A stretch of 64,000 bases of DNA from Micromussa lordhowensis. Lineage: Eukaryota > Cnidaria > Anthozoa > Scleractinia > Lobophylliidae. How positions within the stretch are numbered: the stretch's first letter is position 1; each line of letters begins with the position of its first letter. The notes below the pieces were generated by a model, which was not told where the DNA came from, searched no databases, and was given only the letters and a program-made list of their open reading frames with translations. The DNA lies in NCBI GenBank assembly GCA_964020085.1, contig OZ026603.1:8622426-8686425 (forward strand). Reading direction: 5' to 3'. Of this stretch, positions 1 through 12,453 are shown one piece after another. The translations under genes were made by a program, and so were the position numbers.

Positions 1-466
1 GTACCCAGAAGAGGCATTCCCATATATAAACTGTATGGGTATGTGCTGCTGTGAAGGGTATGGTTTCAGGCAGTTTAGTCTGGGATAGGGTATAGAAATC
101 AGACAGTTTTGGTCTGGAATAGGGTATACATTGACCAGGAAAGTAGCCAGTGTATAAACAATTTACCCTAAAACAGGGTACTTACACGGGGCTCTATAAT
201 AAAAATTGAAACTCAAAAGTGACTTTGCAGTTATGTTGGACTATGATAGTGATAAAGTTTCTACATGGAAAATAGCTATTTCTAGAATAGGGTTGCAAAA
301 TTGACTTGATCATGGTCTTATATAGGGAAAAGGCTTCAGCGTCCCAGGGGCACACCCCTACCCATTGATTTACAGAGTACACCCCCCCCCCCCACCCCTG
401 GGCTACTGTAACCCAAGTTCAAACCACTTACTTTCCTTGACCTGATGGCTGGTCTTTTTTCTTTAG

Positions 467-1009
467 GCCTATTGTTCTTGTTACTGTGAGAAATCATGAT
501 GCAAGAAGCAGAGATCTAAACATCATCACAAAGTTTATAATTTACATCTTGGTGAGTATGTTGTCTGAACCTCCAGTGTAACAATAATCCAAGAAATAAT
601 GGCCCTTGTTCTTGTCAACTGTCAAACCTTAGGTGTGAGTCTCAAGTAAGAACTTCAATTGTTTTCTTACCTACTCATGCCTATAGACCAATTCCTCGTG
701 CCTAGCTAGAAAAAATTGAGCTACATCTCTTCTAGTCTTGTCTTAGAATAATTAACAGGACAATGTTTCGCATGTTGTGTGATCACATGGATTGTATCTG
801 CTAGACAGTGCAAATCAACGTCTCTTTATCAGTTTAGTTCCAAATTGTACTCCCAAAGGGTTGCGGCCTTTTCTTTAAGTGGTACTATGATCAAATTTTT
901 ACCCCTTGATTTTTTAGGTGTATTACACAGAATTCCATGAAAGAATGAAAGTGCCATTTACCATTTGCAAATATCTGCATTAGTTCCAGAGATGTTTAAT
1001 TTGAAAAAT

Positions 1010-1042
<33 letters not shown>

Positions 1043-1687
1043 CTCTACCCAATATTATATCAGATATATAAATAGAGCTATCTTGACCAATTTGCAGCAC
1101 AAACCATTGAAACTTGGTAGGCTTAAAGTTCTATGGGAAACACACCTACAGCTATAAAAAATTTGGTTCAGATGGCAACTCACTCTTTTCCAGTGTCCAC
1201 CCACTAGATTTCAATATGTTAATGATTTTTAGCTCAAAAAACATTAAACAATGCCACAAACTCAAGCTAACATATTTGTAGTACACTTTGTAAAGGATGA
1301 ACAAAAACGAGAGAAATTGTTATCCTGGTTGATGCGTGACACTTATGTACACTTGCTGGATCATGCACACAAGGCACATTAGCAAATATCAAAATGAAAT
1401 GGGCCAAAGGTAGATCAAAGGAGACTCTGCTCGCAGGGTAAAGGTGACCAGAAAAGCATTTAATATTGGGGAGGTCTGGAACCTTAGTATGTTGCCATGG
1501 TAACAAAACTGTTAAGTTCGTATTGTGAAGCACATTTAGTAGAATCCTACTGCAAAGAATGAAATGTTTGTGATGCAAATTGCCTGAAATATCTTTCTTT
1601 GTCATATTATTTCAAATTTGATTGAGTGAGATGTCATCACTTGGCTAATTTGCATATTTTAAAAAATTGAGTATCTCTGGAACGAAG

Positions 1688-1722
<35 letters not shown>

Positions 1723-3385
1723 TCCATACGGACTACTTTCTTATGCTTGAAAATGGTTTAGATAGGAAAGATGCAATTTTTTTTAGTACCGCTTTAAGCT
1801 CATTATGGTTTTTTTATTTTACAGTGTGACTACTCCAACCAAGGCCACCCGACAAAAAGTTCCACAAATTTATCAAATAAAAATCGCGGAGGTTAACAAT
1901 AGTTTTCCAGCAAATAAACTTTGTAATCAAGCTGTACATCTCAAAGGCAACAGATTTGTGGTCATTTTGGATAATTTGTTAGAAAACTATTGTAAACCTC
2001 CACGATTTTCATTCATTAAATTTGTAGAAAATTTTGTTGGGTGGCCTTGGTTAGAGTAGTCGCACTGTAATATTATTATTAATGCAGTATTGCGTTATCT
2101 TTAGGAGGAAGCAACTAGAAAATGTGATGAAGATGTAATTGATAACCTCTGCATTACTTTTGATTTAAAGGTAGGTAAATTATATGAGACAAAGGAACCC
2201 TATAAGTATTTCTGAGTCACTTTCTGTGTCAGTGCATCCAAATAATTTCAAAGGAAGAGAAAAAGGTTTAACTTAATGTACTTAGTTTGGGTTGTGCCAC
2301 TAAACACAAACAGCTCTATGGAACCACAACCTTCTAATTTAGATACATTCCTTATTTCAAAGGTTTATTGAAGGGACTTCCCAAGATTACGATAAAGGTA
2401 TTAATAAATTTATCCTTTAAATCTTCTCCTGTTTTTTTCACAGGGTTTCTCATTTAGTAATATGGACTATGGCTTTGTCAAACAGCTTATCTGGCTTCTG
2501 TCCAGACGATACCCAGAGAGACTTGGAAAGTGCCTGATTGTTAATGCACCATTCCTTTTTACAGGATGTTGGGCGCTTATCAGATTATGGTTGGTTTAAA
2601 TTTAAATTATGTGTCAAATATAGGCTGTATATTAACTTGATGTCGTTTTAATAACAAACTTTGTAAAATACAAATAATTAAACTTTGCAGGTCTCAACGC
2701 TATAGAAGTTTAAAAAGTTCAAACTCTAGGCAAGATATTGCTTAATTCAGGAGAGTTTATTTGTTTATCATTTTGAAACGTGCTAAAGTTGTGTATGACA
2801 AAAACATAACTTCAAAAAGGTGATTGTGCAATCAAATACTTACATAGACTTCAATGACATAAAAGTTAAATAATTTTAAATAAATGTCACTTGTCCAAAC
2901 CACTTTGCTAGTATACAGACTTTACCTACATATAGCTGTCTACCTCCAAACCGTGACCTTCAGCACTGTTTAATTAATTAAATAATATTCACTGTGCAAG
3001 TCTCCAATCATTCCTTAGACAAAATGTAATAATGATAATACCAAGCATCAGTTCCAAACTCTGTTGTCAGAGTACCTTACAGTACATCAACATGGGAAAT
3101 AGATGTCCAACCATTTGAATGCAGAGGTCCACACAGCACGTGAAAAACTAATACATGTACTGCCGTTTCTATTCTGAATCTTCCTTATGACTCACTTAAT
3201 TTAAGTTGTAATAAAGATGTTGTAAAATCAAAGACCAAAGTTACTGGTAAAAGGTTATTAAATATCCTGCTTTTTACTCTTGTAGGTTACACGAGGTGAC
3301 AACGAACAAGATTGTTTTTATCAAGAATGAAGAACACCTGGCTGAATATATACCTCTAGATGTTTTTCCAAAAGCACTCTTTTAA
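467..3385 (+). CDS. CRAL-TRIO (Sec14-like) domain protein, 3' part of gene
   Basis: Four exons can be joined in frame: 467-551, 2105-2170, 2444-2589 and 3286-3385 (TAA at 3383-3385). All introns are GT-AG and the phases agree. The 132 encoded residues match the C-terminal two thirds of a CRAL-TRIO domain: a PIVLVTVRNHD strand, a TFDLKGFSFSNMDYG segment (the strand and turn before the gate helix), RRYPERLGKCLIVNAP, and a final IKNEEHLAEYIPLD, which corresponds to the Sec14 end motif. CRAL-TRIO proteins bind and transfer small lipids such as phosphoinositides or retinoids in the cytosol. The upstream exons (CRAL-TRIO N-terminal helices) lie before base 1. The protein ends almost at the domain boundary, with no GOLD or MSP domain and no membrane segment. 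Which Sec14 subfamily it belongs to (Sec14-like, MOSPD2-like) cannot be settled here. Intron 1 holds two MITEs. Confidence 0.85.
875..1797. mobile_element. MITE with about 180-bp imperfect terminal inverted repeats
   Basis: The left end (TTTAAGTGGTACTA..., with TTCCAGAGAT and ATGCAAAT further in) recurs in reverse complement at the right end (...TAGTACCGCTTTAAG). The match continues through the motifs GCAAATATCT/TCAAATATCT and GATGTCAT. The element is about 0.92 kb, lies in the first intron of the CRAL-TRIO gene and has no convincing coding content. TTAA occurs at both edges, but the exact target duplication is unclear. Confidence 0.65.
1822..2067. mobile_element. Tc1/mariner-type MITE, 246 bp
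   Basis: The ends are CAGTGTGACTACTCTAACC-like inverted repeats (the left reads CAGTGTGACTACTCCAACC, the right is its near reverse complement). Both ends are flanked by TA, as expected for Tc1/mariner insertion. Inverted similarity continues inward for about 90 bp on each side (CGCGGAGGTT facing AACCTCCACG). A long open frame runs through the element, but only because the repeat lacks stops. Confidence 0.8.
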
Positions 3386-3536
3386 ACAGTTATTTCTTAT
3401 CAGCATTAACATTTGTTAGGTCTTTTCCAGTGCTTTTTAATTTTTTTAAGAGCATTGTTCTAGTTCGATTAGAATGATCCTTGAAGTTTAGCCCTTCAGA
3501 TGTTTAAGGCATATCATATATGCTTTAAATTGGTAT

Positions 3537-3554
3537 AATAAAATGTGTAATAAA
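3537..3554 (+). terminator. Polyadenylation signals of the CRAL-TRIO gene
   Basis: Two AATAAA hexamers, at 3537-3542 and 3549-3554, lie about 150 nt after the stop codon at 3385. Spacing and strand fit a short 3' UTR. Confidence 0.5.
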
Positions 3555-6500
3555 TTTGGAATTAACAAGAGAAGTAATAGTAACTTTTTGCAATGGTTTT
3601 TAGTTGATTTTACGTTGATAATGATTCAGTAGAATTATCAATGCACAATAATTTTAATTATTTTATTTGTTTTATTAATATCAGTATAAACCTTATTCAT
3701 TTCAGTGTCCAGAAAATAGAATTCTAAGGGCAATGGCCAACTATTTTAAAAAAAATACATATTTATATTAATTTATTGAACTGGATATTTGATGGGAAGT
3801 GAGGGGTAAGTTTGTATAAAAGTCAGAATGAAGAATTTTTCTGAAGATAAAATTAGTGTTCACTTTGTTGAAAATAGTGTTGCACGGGAATGCAAAATGT
3901 TCACTATCAAATAATGAATTCACAGTCAGACAGTGATGTTCCAATATTGCTTTATTTTCTTTTTAACTGTTAATTCTTCTACCTATATTTATAATGTACA
4001 TGTCTTGTTTAACATAAGGATATTTAAGGATTGGCCGATTATGTTTCTTCTGAGAAGAACACGAGTTTGTCAAATCTAATAATTTAGGTATTTGACAGTT
4101 ATGTTAGGTGAATTTAACTTCTTCGATTTTTGTTTTGTGTATCTTATAATTTTAAAATAAATGCAATACTAGAATCAGTGCTGATAACAATTTAGAATCT
4201 GTTCTGTTTATGTACAGTTCTGTTTGATTCTACAAGCCACAACCATCTTATTAATAATTTGCCATCATTGTGGGGAACAAAATGATACTAATTCAATAAA
4301 CTTTTCTGTAAGTTGCTTTTTTCTGTTGCCGCGATCAAATAGAAAATGGAGTCTCTTTTGTTGACTTTTGTGTTACTACAATTATCAGTTGAGTAAGGCA
4401 CAATTGAGCTTTGGTGACAACGTTTTGGACTTATTACAGTGTTGCCACAGGTAACTGCCTACAATTTTCCACGTTTTGCTGCCAATGACGTCCAAGGCAG
4501 CCAAGCTGCCAGTGGAAATGGTGCCAGTTGCCCATGTCAACAACACAAATTGAACATTAAAACCTGGTCATGAAACTTTGGTCGCCCCTTACCTAACTGA
4601 TGATTGTAATAAATGTGGATTGACATAAATTAATGTAGTTCTTGCAAAAAACGTCATTATACTTGTAAAAATTATCGAGGATGGACCATTGATTTGGTCA
4701 TACAAAAAGAAATTTTTTATGTAATTGTTCACCCTTGCGTGAGGTACAGTGTACAATTTAGTGCACAGGACTTTGCATTGTGTAGTCAGAGTGCGAGTCC
4801 TGATGGGGATCAGTGCGTTGTGTCACACTGCTTATCTCCACCAAAGACCCAGCTGTTTAAAGGGCGGATAACACTATGCACTGGACAAATCAGGTGGATA
4901 AGTATTGACAAAACAAACTGCACTATCAACTGGAAAGTGCATCATTCAGTGGTTTGTGTTATTCACCCTTAAAACAACAGGAGCCAGGTGTATAAATGAG
5001 TACTCTTTCTGGGGATATCCACCAACGCAAGGTTTCCAGCTACGTTTGGTCAGCTTATGAGGGTCTCCACTTATAGTGTGCCTTATAATAAGTATGCTTA
5101 CAACTTCAGGTTATGGGTGTTCACTTACAATGAAGAGTACGAGTGGCACAGTTGCCTCCTACTAAAGTGGCCAGCTTAGAATCCCAGACCCAGTATTGCA
5201 TGAGGGCCGCGTTTCTTGGTCAGAGCATTTTTCTACAGCTTCCTCAGTTTTTCTCCCTCCACAAAAACCAACGCTTTCCCAATTTATTTCATGCAATTTG
5301 ATCCAGAAACAGTTGAGGAATACCCATCAAAATAAAATCAAGACAGGAATGAATTGATCTGATTTCAAGTTTATTGCAACCATTCCAGGAACTAAGAGGA
5401 AGTTCTACAATTGTTAATACCTTGAAAAAGGTTTCAATATGATAGCAATAAATTCCAAAATTAAGTTACAGTAGTCACAAAAAATAAGATTCTCAAGTGC
5501 TTCAAAACCTTATTGATATCACTACTTTTCACTCCTTAAATAATACCCTTATTGCAACGTACATGAATGAAGAAATAAAAATTTGTCAGTTACATATTTA
5601 GCTAGAAGTGGTTCCCTTCTATTGCCTCCTGCCAGATTTCTCTTTCATTTGACAATGAATAATGCATAATTTTGCTCCATTTTTACCTAGCTCCCAATGA
5701 GGATGCCATTGTAATTGAAGGCATCTATGTTAAATTATTTCATATTTAAATAATAGATTATGAGCTTGAGATTTCTATCACCTGATAGTGGATGAGGGCA
5801 CAGCAAGAAACAACTACCATGCATAGAAATCGCAAACAAATAATCTAATTGTTTTAGTTTAAATTCGCTTGTCGTTCAAAACAATAAGCAGAAGCCATGC
5901 AGCCCGAGTCAACTATCACACAGAAATTGAGAGCGAATAATCTATCTTAAACTTCTGAACTTTATTGTTGCATCATTTCTTTCAGAAATTAAATGCTGCA
6001 ACTGATGACATCATGAATTGAATATAACCACATCTTACTCGGCAATTTCTGGGACTTCACCAAACAAAATAACTTGATGACAACCATTTCTGCACAAGCT
6101 CTATACAATTCCTACTTCAATTTGCAAACAACAACCCAATTTCCGCAGCAATTTCATAGCTTTGGCTACACTAGTTTTAGTATAAATCTAGTAGTCATTC
6201 AAAACTCAAATCTAAATCCTCTTCAAAGACACTTCAAAAACACAAAGCAGCAGCCCCTAGCACATGCTGCTACGCTATTCACTATCTACAAGAGAATAGT
6301 GACTAGCATCGCTAATCAGAAAACGGCATTCGTGATAGAGTGCTAGTAGATTTATATTAAAACAGAATAGACAATGACTTGTGTAGCCAAAAAGAAAATG
6401 CCATTCGTAATGGAACGCTAGTCGACTTGTACTAAGTGTATTTATAATCAACCCTCATAGGCATCATGAAGAGAGTAGAGAGTGAATGTGGACATGTTTA

Positions 6501-8451
6501 ACTGCAATCGGAAGGTCTTCAAGCAAATCTACTAGTGTTTGTTTGATGCAATAATTATTATTAGTTAATATTAGTTGACAAAAATATTGTGGCATTTGTG
6601 GTATTATAATACACTGGTTGCTACTGCAATAATTCTGATACACCATTACTAACTTATAACTTAATATATATATCTTAATTTGATGATAGAATCCAGCTTT
6701 TATTGTGGTATATTTACATGTCATAATATGATGGTTTTATTGAAGAATTTGCAGAATAATTGAATAAGAGAATAAGAGAATAATTGAATGACGTCTGCTA
6801 ATTACTATTAATGTTAAAATAATTATTCAATAATGTAAGTCTCTACATGAATTTTATTTACAGCCTGCACATTATGCATTTCACATTTATGTGGCCTATC
6901 TAGGTTTACAGATTTTGCAGAATGCATGTAACAATCCATTTACCCTAATCGTTCTGACCTTTTATCCCTTCTCATTCATGAAATACATCTGTACAACTAG
7001 AACAGCAGGTGGTTTTAATAAGTAAGAGCTGACAACTGGGCAAATTGATTGGCCGTGAAGACAATTTTGTCTACATGGTTTGAACATGTAGAGGAATGTT
7101 TTTCTTATGGAGGTTCAGTTTACATAGTTTTGCCTGCCTGCTGAAAACCTTGAAGAGACCCCTGAAGCAGTCTACAGATCTGAAAAGACACACCTTGGAG
7201 TCTAATGGCCTTTTTACCCTTGTCACACTTCTCTGATTTTTCAAAGTCCAACCACTTAGGAAATATGTGAAGTTTCATAAGAATCCATTGAAAACTTAAG
7301 GAAATATGGGTCCTCAAACTTGCCAGTTTATACAAAGAAATTTATACCAAGGGGAAAGCGTGTTTTTTTTTCTTTACATGATTGAAAAATTGCCAATATT
7401 GCATGACATCTGGAAAAAGACCCACTTAATAGGACAATAGACATTTCTTCACAGGACATGCTTTGAATGAGCTGTGTAATACTGGAACTAGCAGAGAGCA
7501 AAGATCCATGATAATTATCTTCATTATGATATTATTAATTTTGGTTTTAGGTTAATTACCCTCCTCCCAAAAAAGACAGCTCAACAGACACCATTATGAT
7601 AACCAATTATTGCATTCTTAAATTAACAGGAATTGATAATTAAATCATTTTCTCTTTACTTTTTCATGACTGTATCTTAAATAAACACTGTTCACTATAT
7701 ATTTTGGTATAACTTCAGAAGCTCAAAACGGCGTAAGTAATAAGACATCTAACAGTGATTTGATTTTGGAAAATAGCATACTACAAGCCGTTAAGTTCAC
7801 AGTCATGATCGTGATGGCAAGGTACTGCCAAACTGAGTTTCGTACACTGTAGTTAGTTTGATTTTGATTCCCTTGAAAATTTTACACCAACCTCTTTTTC
7901 TGTATTTCCATTCTTATTATAGTTTCAAGTCAGAAATCTACAGAACTTTCCTTCAATAAATATTATTGTAGTTTGTAGATAACAGTGTTTCTTTAAGACT
8001 ACCAGTATGTAAAAGATTTATTGACATGCCTGTATTTGAAAAACATTTATCTAACATAACTTAATTTGTTCATCAAGGAGCATCTACATGTATTGTAAGC
8101 AATTCGCATAAATTTCAAAGTAATTTCCATGTATCAAAATAAAAACTGTTTTAATAATAAACTATAATAAAAATTCACTTTTTTGAAAAAGAAAATAAGA
8201 GGACTTCTTTAGAAAGAACATACACTCGGGTTAACATCAAATTTACACAACACTGGGTGTTACATTAGAGAAATAAACTATTCTTCCATGCACACTCTAG
8301 AAGCACTCAACCATGTTAAGTCACACCAAACCAAACTATGGCAAAAATTAACTACACATAGGTTAACTTGCATGTTAAGTAAATTAATTTAAACTTTGTA
8401 CAACAGAAAATTGTGTTTCAATTTACCATGTGCTAAAATGTTAATAAATCA
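3555..8451. other. Intergenic spacer, AT-rich
   Basis: No convincing coding exon was found on either strand. It contains the short MITE at 4860-4971 and AT-rich sequence. A TTTATT (AATAAA on the minus strand) at 8017-8022 could serve PC-A. The open frames here (4694-4972, 6074-6346, 6464-6724, 7120-7335) have no recognisable protein features. Confidence 0.5.
4860..4971. mobile_element. Short MITE, TTAA-flanked
   Basis: The left end AAGGGCGGATAACAC and the reverse complement of the right end AAGGGTGAATAACAC are inverted repeats. Both are followed inward by a CACTG-like motif (CACTGGA / CACTGAA), and TTAA lies at both edges. A related CACTGGATA-rich palindromic sequence occurs at about 38565-38650. 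Confidence 0.6.
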
Positions 8452-10539
8452 TTATTCACCTGTTCCATAAAGCGTCAACTTCCACTTGGTCACTGTGCCT
8501 GCATAACCACTGGTTGAAGCAGAATCTTCATTGCTTTCTAGATACCCATCTAAATCACCCTCATCATTTGCAACTGGAAAAACTTGATCACGCATGTAGT
8601 CTCCTCCAAACCGGCCATGATGAATTTCATCATGATAATCACTGTAATCATCAACGATTTCATCTCGGCGGGCTTTCAGTAGGTCATGTTGTATAAGGAC
8701 GCGTTCTCGCTCTTCAATGTCTGGCTTCTTGGGCTTGGGCTCTTCTGTGGAAAGCTTGTTGTGGTGAAAGAGAAGTTTCCATTTACCCTCTGGTGCCTCA
8801 CTCCATAAATGCACTGTCATGAAGTCCCAGTCAGTCAGTCCATATGTGTCTTTGTCGCTATGGCGAGTTGACAGCAACTGACTACTTGTTCCTCCTGGCG
8901 AGACAATATCTATGCTGATGTCTCCGCGAAATGCCTTGGCTAATCTGAAGCTGACGGTCACCTGCACATGTTCAAGCTTTTTGACGTACCTTTCTGTTCC
9001 CTTACAGGCATCAGTTTCAGCACTTAACTCCAGAGTACCACCAAGAGGTATGTGTTCATCTTCAATAGGGCCATCCACTGAACAGTTATGATGTTCCCCA
9101 ACTGACGTCCAGTTTAATGCTGCTGTCACCAGCTTACTAGCACTCAGACGACCAAAGCCAAACTTGTGATTAAACAACAACCCAGCAGCATTAGTGATCC
9201 AGCCATCATCTTCTGGACTCGTCTTCACGGCTTCATGAACAACCAGGTGCTGAAGATCACGCCAGGTAAGATCCTTGTTGGCTTCCAGAACCAAAGCAAA
9301 GATGCCAGATGCTAACGGTGCTGCCGAGGAAGTTCCACGGAACCTTGTTGTACATTTATGCTTGAGATCAGTCGTGACTAAGTCAGCTTCACTGGAGCCT
9401 CCACGGTGAGTGTCCCCTGTGTATGTCACGGCCATGGTAGAAGAACACTGCTCATCATAATATGTGGAAAGACCATAACGACTGACTGCTCCAATTGATA
9501 TCGTGTAGATACTTGAAGTGTAACCGTCACAGTTGCAGTCATCATCAGCTAGACCTCCATTTCCAGTTGCCCACACATATATTGATCCTTTTCCTACAGT
9601 GTAAAGAAACGAAATTAAACAGGAAACTTTGAACCTAGTTTCGAGTTCTTTATTATGTTTTACATCTCTTTGGTAACTTCCTGATGCATTCTTAAAAGAA
9701 CTTGTTTTATTTCCCACAATTTGAAAGGAATTTTGTACATCACAAAAATTTCTTGAAATATTGAAATGGTGGCGTGGCACCTTTCAAAAAATTGGACACT
9801 TCTTTCCATATAATCCTGAAGATTGCTGGATGTTTTGATTCCCTGACAGTAGGGGTGAAAAAACGTTCAAGCCATGCCCACAAAACAGGATCTTGGTACC
9901 TCTTAAGGGTTCTTATCCAAAAGCAGCCCCCTTCCTCTCAATATCAGAGATCCCCCCCCCCCCAGGAATTGGATACCTTCAATTGAGTACCTACACCATT
10001 TGCATGTCAATTACATAAGTACGGTAATTGCTTTATTCTTAGTGTTCCCTACAGGTTTTACAACTTCTGGAATTCTCTACTGACTTTTTCCCTAAAAAGA
10101 AGTTTTTACTTATCCCAAAATTTGTTATTGATACAATTAATTACTAATAAATTGGACCTCTATTCTAACAATTCAGGCAGTACTCTTGATTGTGATTTCA
10201 AATCAGCCTCGCATTGCGCGCTGGTCCATCACCCGATTACTCCCTTAATCGTATCTATAAGAAAATTCTTGATCCTGATTGGTTCTCCATGCGCCTATTT
10301 GTCACGTAATCGGCGCATGATCATGTGGGTGTCCAATTACAGGTGTCCGATTTGAACTTTTTGTAATCGGACACCTGTAATTGGATACCCACGTGATTTT
10401 CACGTCAATTATGCGCGCTTTAATGGTTTCCTTAGCAAAGTTTTCTACAGTTTTCAAAACTTAGGAAAAGCGCTACAGACGTTTTCGCTCAAAAGAAGTT
10501 CTCAAAAGAAATTTTTAATTTTGAAATTTGTTATAGATA

Positions 10540-10593
<54 letters not shown>

Positions 10594-10648
10594 ATAATGT
10601 CAAATTGGCCTCGCGCTTCGCACTCGTTTTATTTTGAAATTACTTGCT

Positions 10649-10693
<45 letters not shown>

Positions 10694-12453
10694 GAATTGT
10701 ACTCTTCTCGGTCTATTCACCATTACCAATCACTGAATTTACACAATTCAAGAGGTACCAGGTGCTCTGTGATACGATCACTCAGAGATCTTGGTACAAA
10801 TTTTGAAACCAAGACTGTAAGGAATCCCACAATTTTTCAAGGAATTTTCAGGCGTTTTAAATCAGAAAATGTATATAACTAACTTAAATTTCCTTTTCCG
10901 CATACATGCTAAAATCAAGTAAAGTTGTAGTACGAGCTATGAATTTTTCGTGCCGTCTTTTCAACTTTAATCTCATATGACGTTCGCAAAAAGCGAGCGA
11001 AATTCTTTTCCCATTTTAGTTAAAATTTGAATCAAGTGAAACGAGTGGGAGAACCTACGAAATAAGTACGTCAAGACAGCATTGAAGCTGAACTCCCACG
11101 CAATACTGAATAAATATCACATCCGATTTTACAATTTCGATTTTATATTTGCGGTGAAAAATCACAAAATATAACAATTCGTAGATCTTTTTTCCCTGTA
11201 CTAAAATTATTCTGCAATTTTCTACACTACAGCAAGACTTTTATGTGGTACTGGTAGTCACTGATTTTAGGGTCAAAAAATGCATTATTAATGCCAGAAC
11301 GGAAACCACAACTTTCGGAATGAGACGAAACATTTCGGTAGAACATGATCAAACGGCCTTGATCGCTTCACTACTAAACTTAACGCGTCGTTTCTACATC
11401 CCACCAATATTAACGAGAAAAGACTTAAGCTTAACCATTTTGTCATTACTGATCGTTAAGCTTACCTCTTCGTCCTAATTTTGCGCCATCTTCGAACGCT
11501 TTCCTTCCCAACGGTCCTGGTCTTCCGAAAGTCTTTCCGTCATCTTTAGGACCCCAGCAGTTACTATAAATATCAATATAGTCAGATTTAAAACTAAGGG
11601 CGCTCGCCTCTAGTTTATCTGTTGCAGTCCCATCGAGCATTCGAACGCCGCCAAGTTTGACGTTGAAAGCCACTCCAACTCCGCATATTTCATTATCTTC
11701 TTGAGCGCCAACTTCACCAGCGCATTTTGTGCCGTGAGCGTTGTAAGGATCGCTATCGTTAGGGAAAGGATCATCATCGTTGTCGTTTAAATCAGTACTG
11801 GCTTCTGGATCGTAGTTTCTCTTCAAATCAGGATGTGTGTGGTCTAAACCGTCGTCGAGTATACTGACAACAACACCTTTGCCCGTGAAACCTCGACGCC
11901 AAACATCAAGCACTTCGATGTCGGCGCCGATCAAATGCTCATCATTTTGTCCCCAATTCAACAAATACCACTGCTTCTCCCATCCTGGGTCGTTAAATAT
12001 CCTCTTGTAGCGTTCTTCGCGGACTTTTCTCTCCAATTCTCTTTCTGTCAAGTAGCCATGGGACAAGAAATCTCGCTTGGTGCGCTCAAGTACCAGTTGT
12101 TGTTCGGCCCATTTAATCCTGGGATGATCGTTCAGTTGCCGAGTTCTTTCCACTGCTCGACGTTTCCGTCGAGCATTAGTTCCTTCATGAACAAACTCGA
12201 ATACTCGCCGCATGTTCCCGATCCTGCCATTGTGTTTAAGTTCAAAATTTCTCGCTATTTCATCGGCAAGCTTCTCGTTGTCTTCGTCGAGTTCGACCGC
12301 CCAGATGTTTGTGTACACACGCTTGCCATCTTCTAGAAGTTCCCCGAGATGATCGCTCGTGTCTAAATCGTCTTCCATTTCATATTGATGAACAGGGACT
12401 GTTAAGGTTGCTACAAAAAGCAGCGAAGTGAAAAGTAGCCTTCTAAGAATCAT
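8452..12453 (-). CDS. Furin-like proprotein convertase PC-A (secreted, P-domain insertion)
   Basis: The exons are 11466-12453 and 8452-9593 (minus), joined in phase 1 inside a Gly codon, giving 709 aa. The protein would cleave precursor proteins after basic residues in the secretory pathway or outside the cell. Visible parts in order: a signal peptide at about 1-20; a prodomain with a secondary site ARRKRR (95-99) and a primary site ERTKR (123-127); an S8 catalytic domain with Asp200 (SILDDG), His240 (NAHGTKC), oxyanion Asn341 (WATGNGG, so not PC2-like) and Ser418 (RGTSSAAP); and a P domain from about 490 to the end LTLYGTGE. An acidic insertion of about 85 residues (607-690), containing GRFGGDYM at 656-663, precedes the last P-domain strand. 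There is no Cys-rich region or membrane anchor, unlike furin or PC5/6. The start is the ATG at 12453, about 75 nt below a TATA box. A second convertase, PC-B, lies in the same orientation upstream. Confidence 0.93.
10085..10690. repeat. Two diverged copies of a dispersed coral-type repeat
   Basis: Both segments contain GATACRATTAATTA, then AATTGGACCTC, ACAATTCAGG and CCTCGC, so the same unit appears twice. A third relative lies at about 49240-49390 (TGATTAATTGGTAAAAGAAC, then CCAATTCTG). Internal palindromic stretches such as AATTCAGGGAGTAATCG facing CGATTACTCCCTGAATT suggest a fold-back element. Confidence 0.6.
10321..10396. repeat. Hairpin with 32-bp arms
   Basis: The arms 10321-10352 and 10365-10396 are inverted repeats with only two mismatches (core CCAATTACAGGTGTCCGATT), separated by 12 bases. 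Function is unknown; it is probably the tip of a fold-back transposon. Confidence 0.75.

Larger units (their letters stand above)
9594..11465. other. Intron of PC-A, repeat-rich
   Basis: The sequence GTAAGC...CTGTAG on the minus strand is about 1.87 kb. It holds a 12-base C run (9952-9963), a hairpin (10321-10396) and two diverged copies of a dispersed repeat (about 10085-10270 and 10500-10690). No coding exon is seen. Confidence 0.8.

Noticed and set aside
1267..1605. 112-codon minus-strand open frame
   Set aside because: It lies inside the MITE 875-1797, between its inverted repeats, and has no protein family features.
1805..2059. 84-codon plus-strand open frame in the CRAL-TRIO intron
   Set aside because: It spans the TA-flanked MITE at 1822-2067; the frame is a by-product of the inverted repeat.
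11935..12336. 133-codon plus-strand frame
   Set aside because: It is antisense to PC-A exon 1, which has strong family motifs on the other strand.
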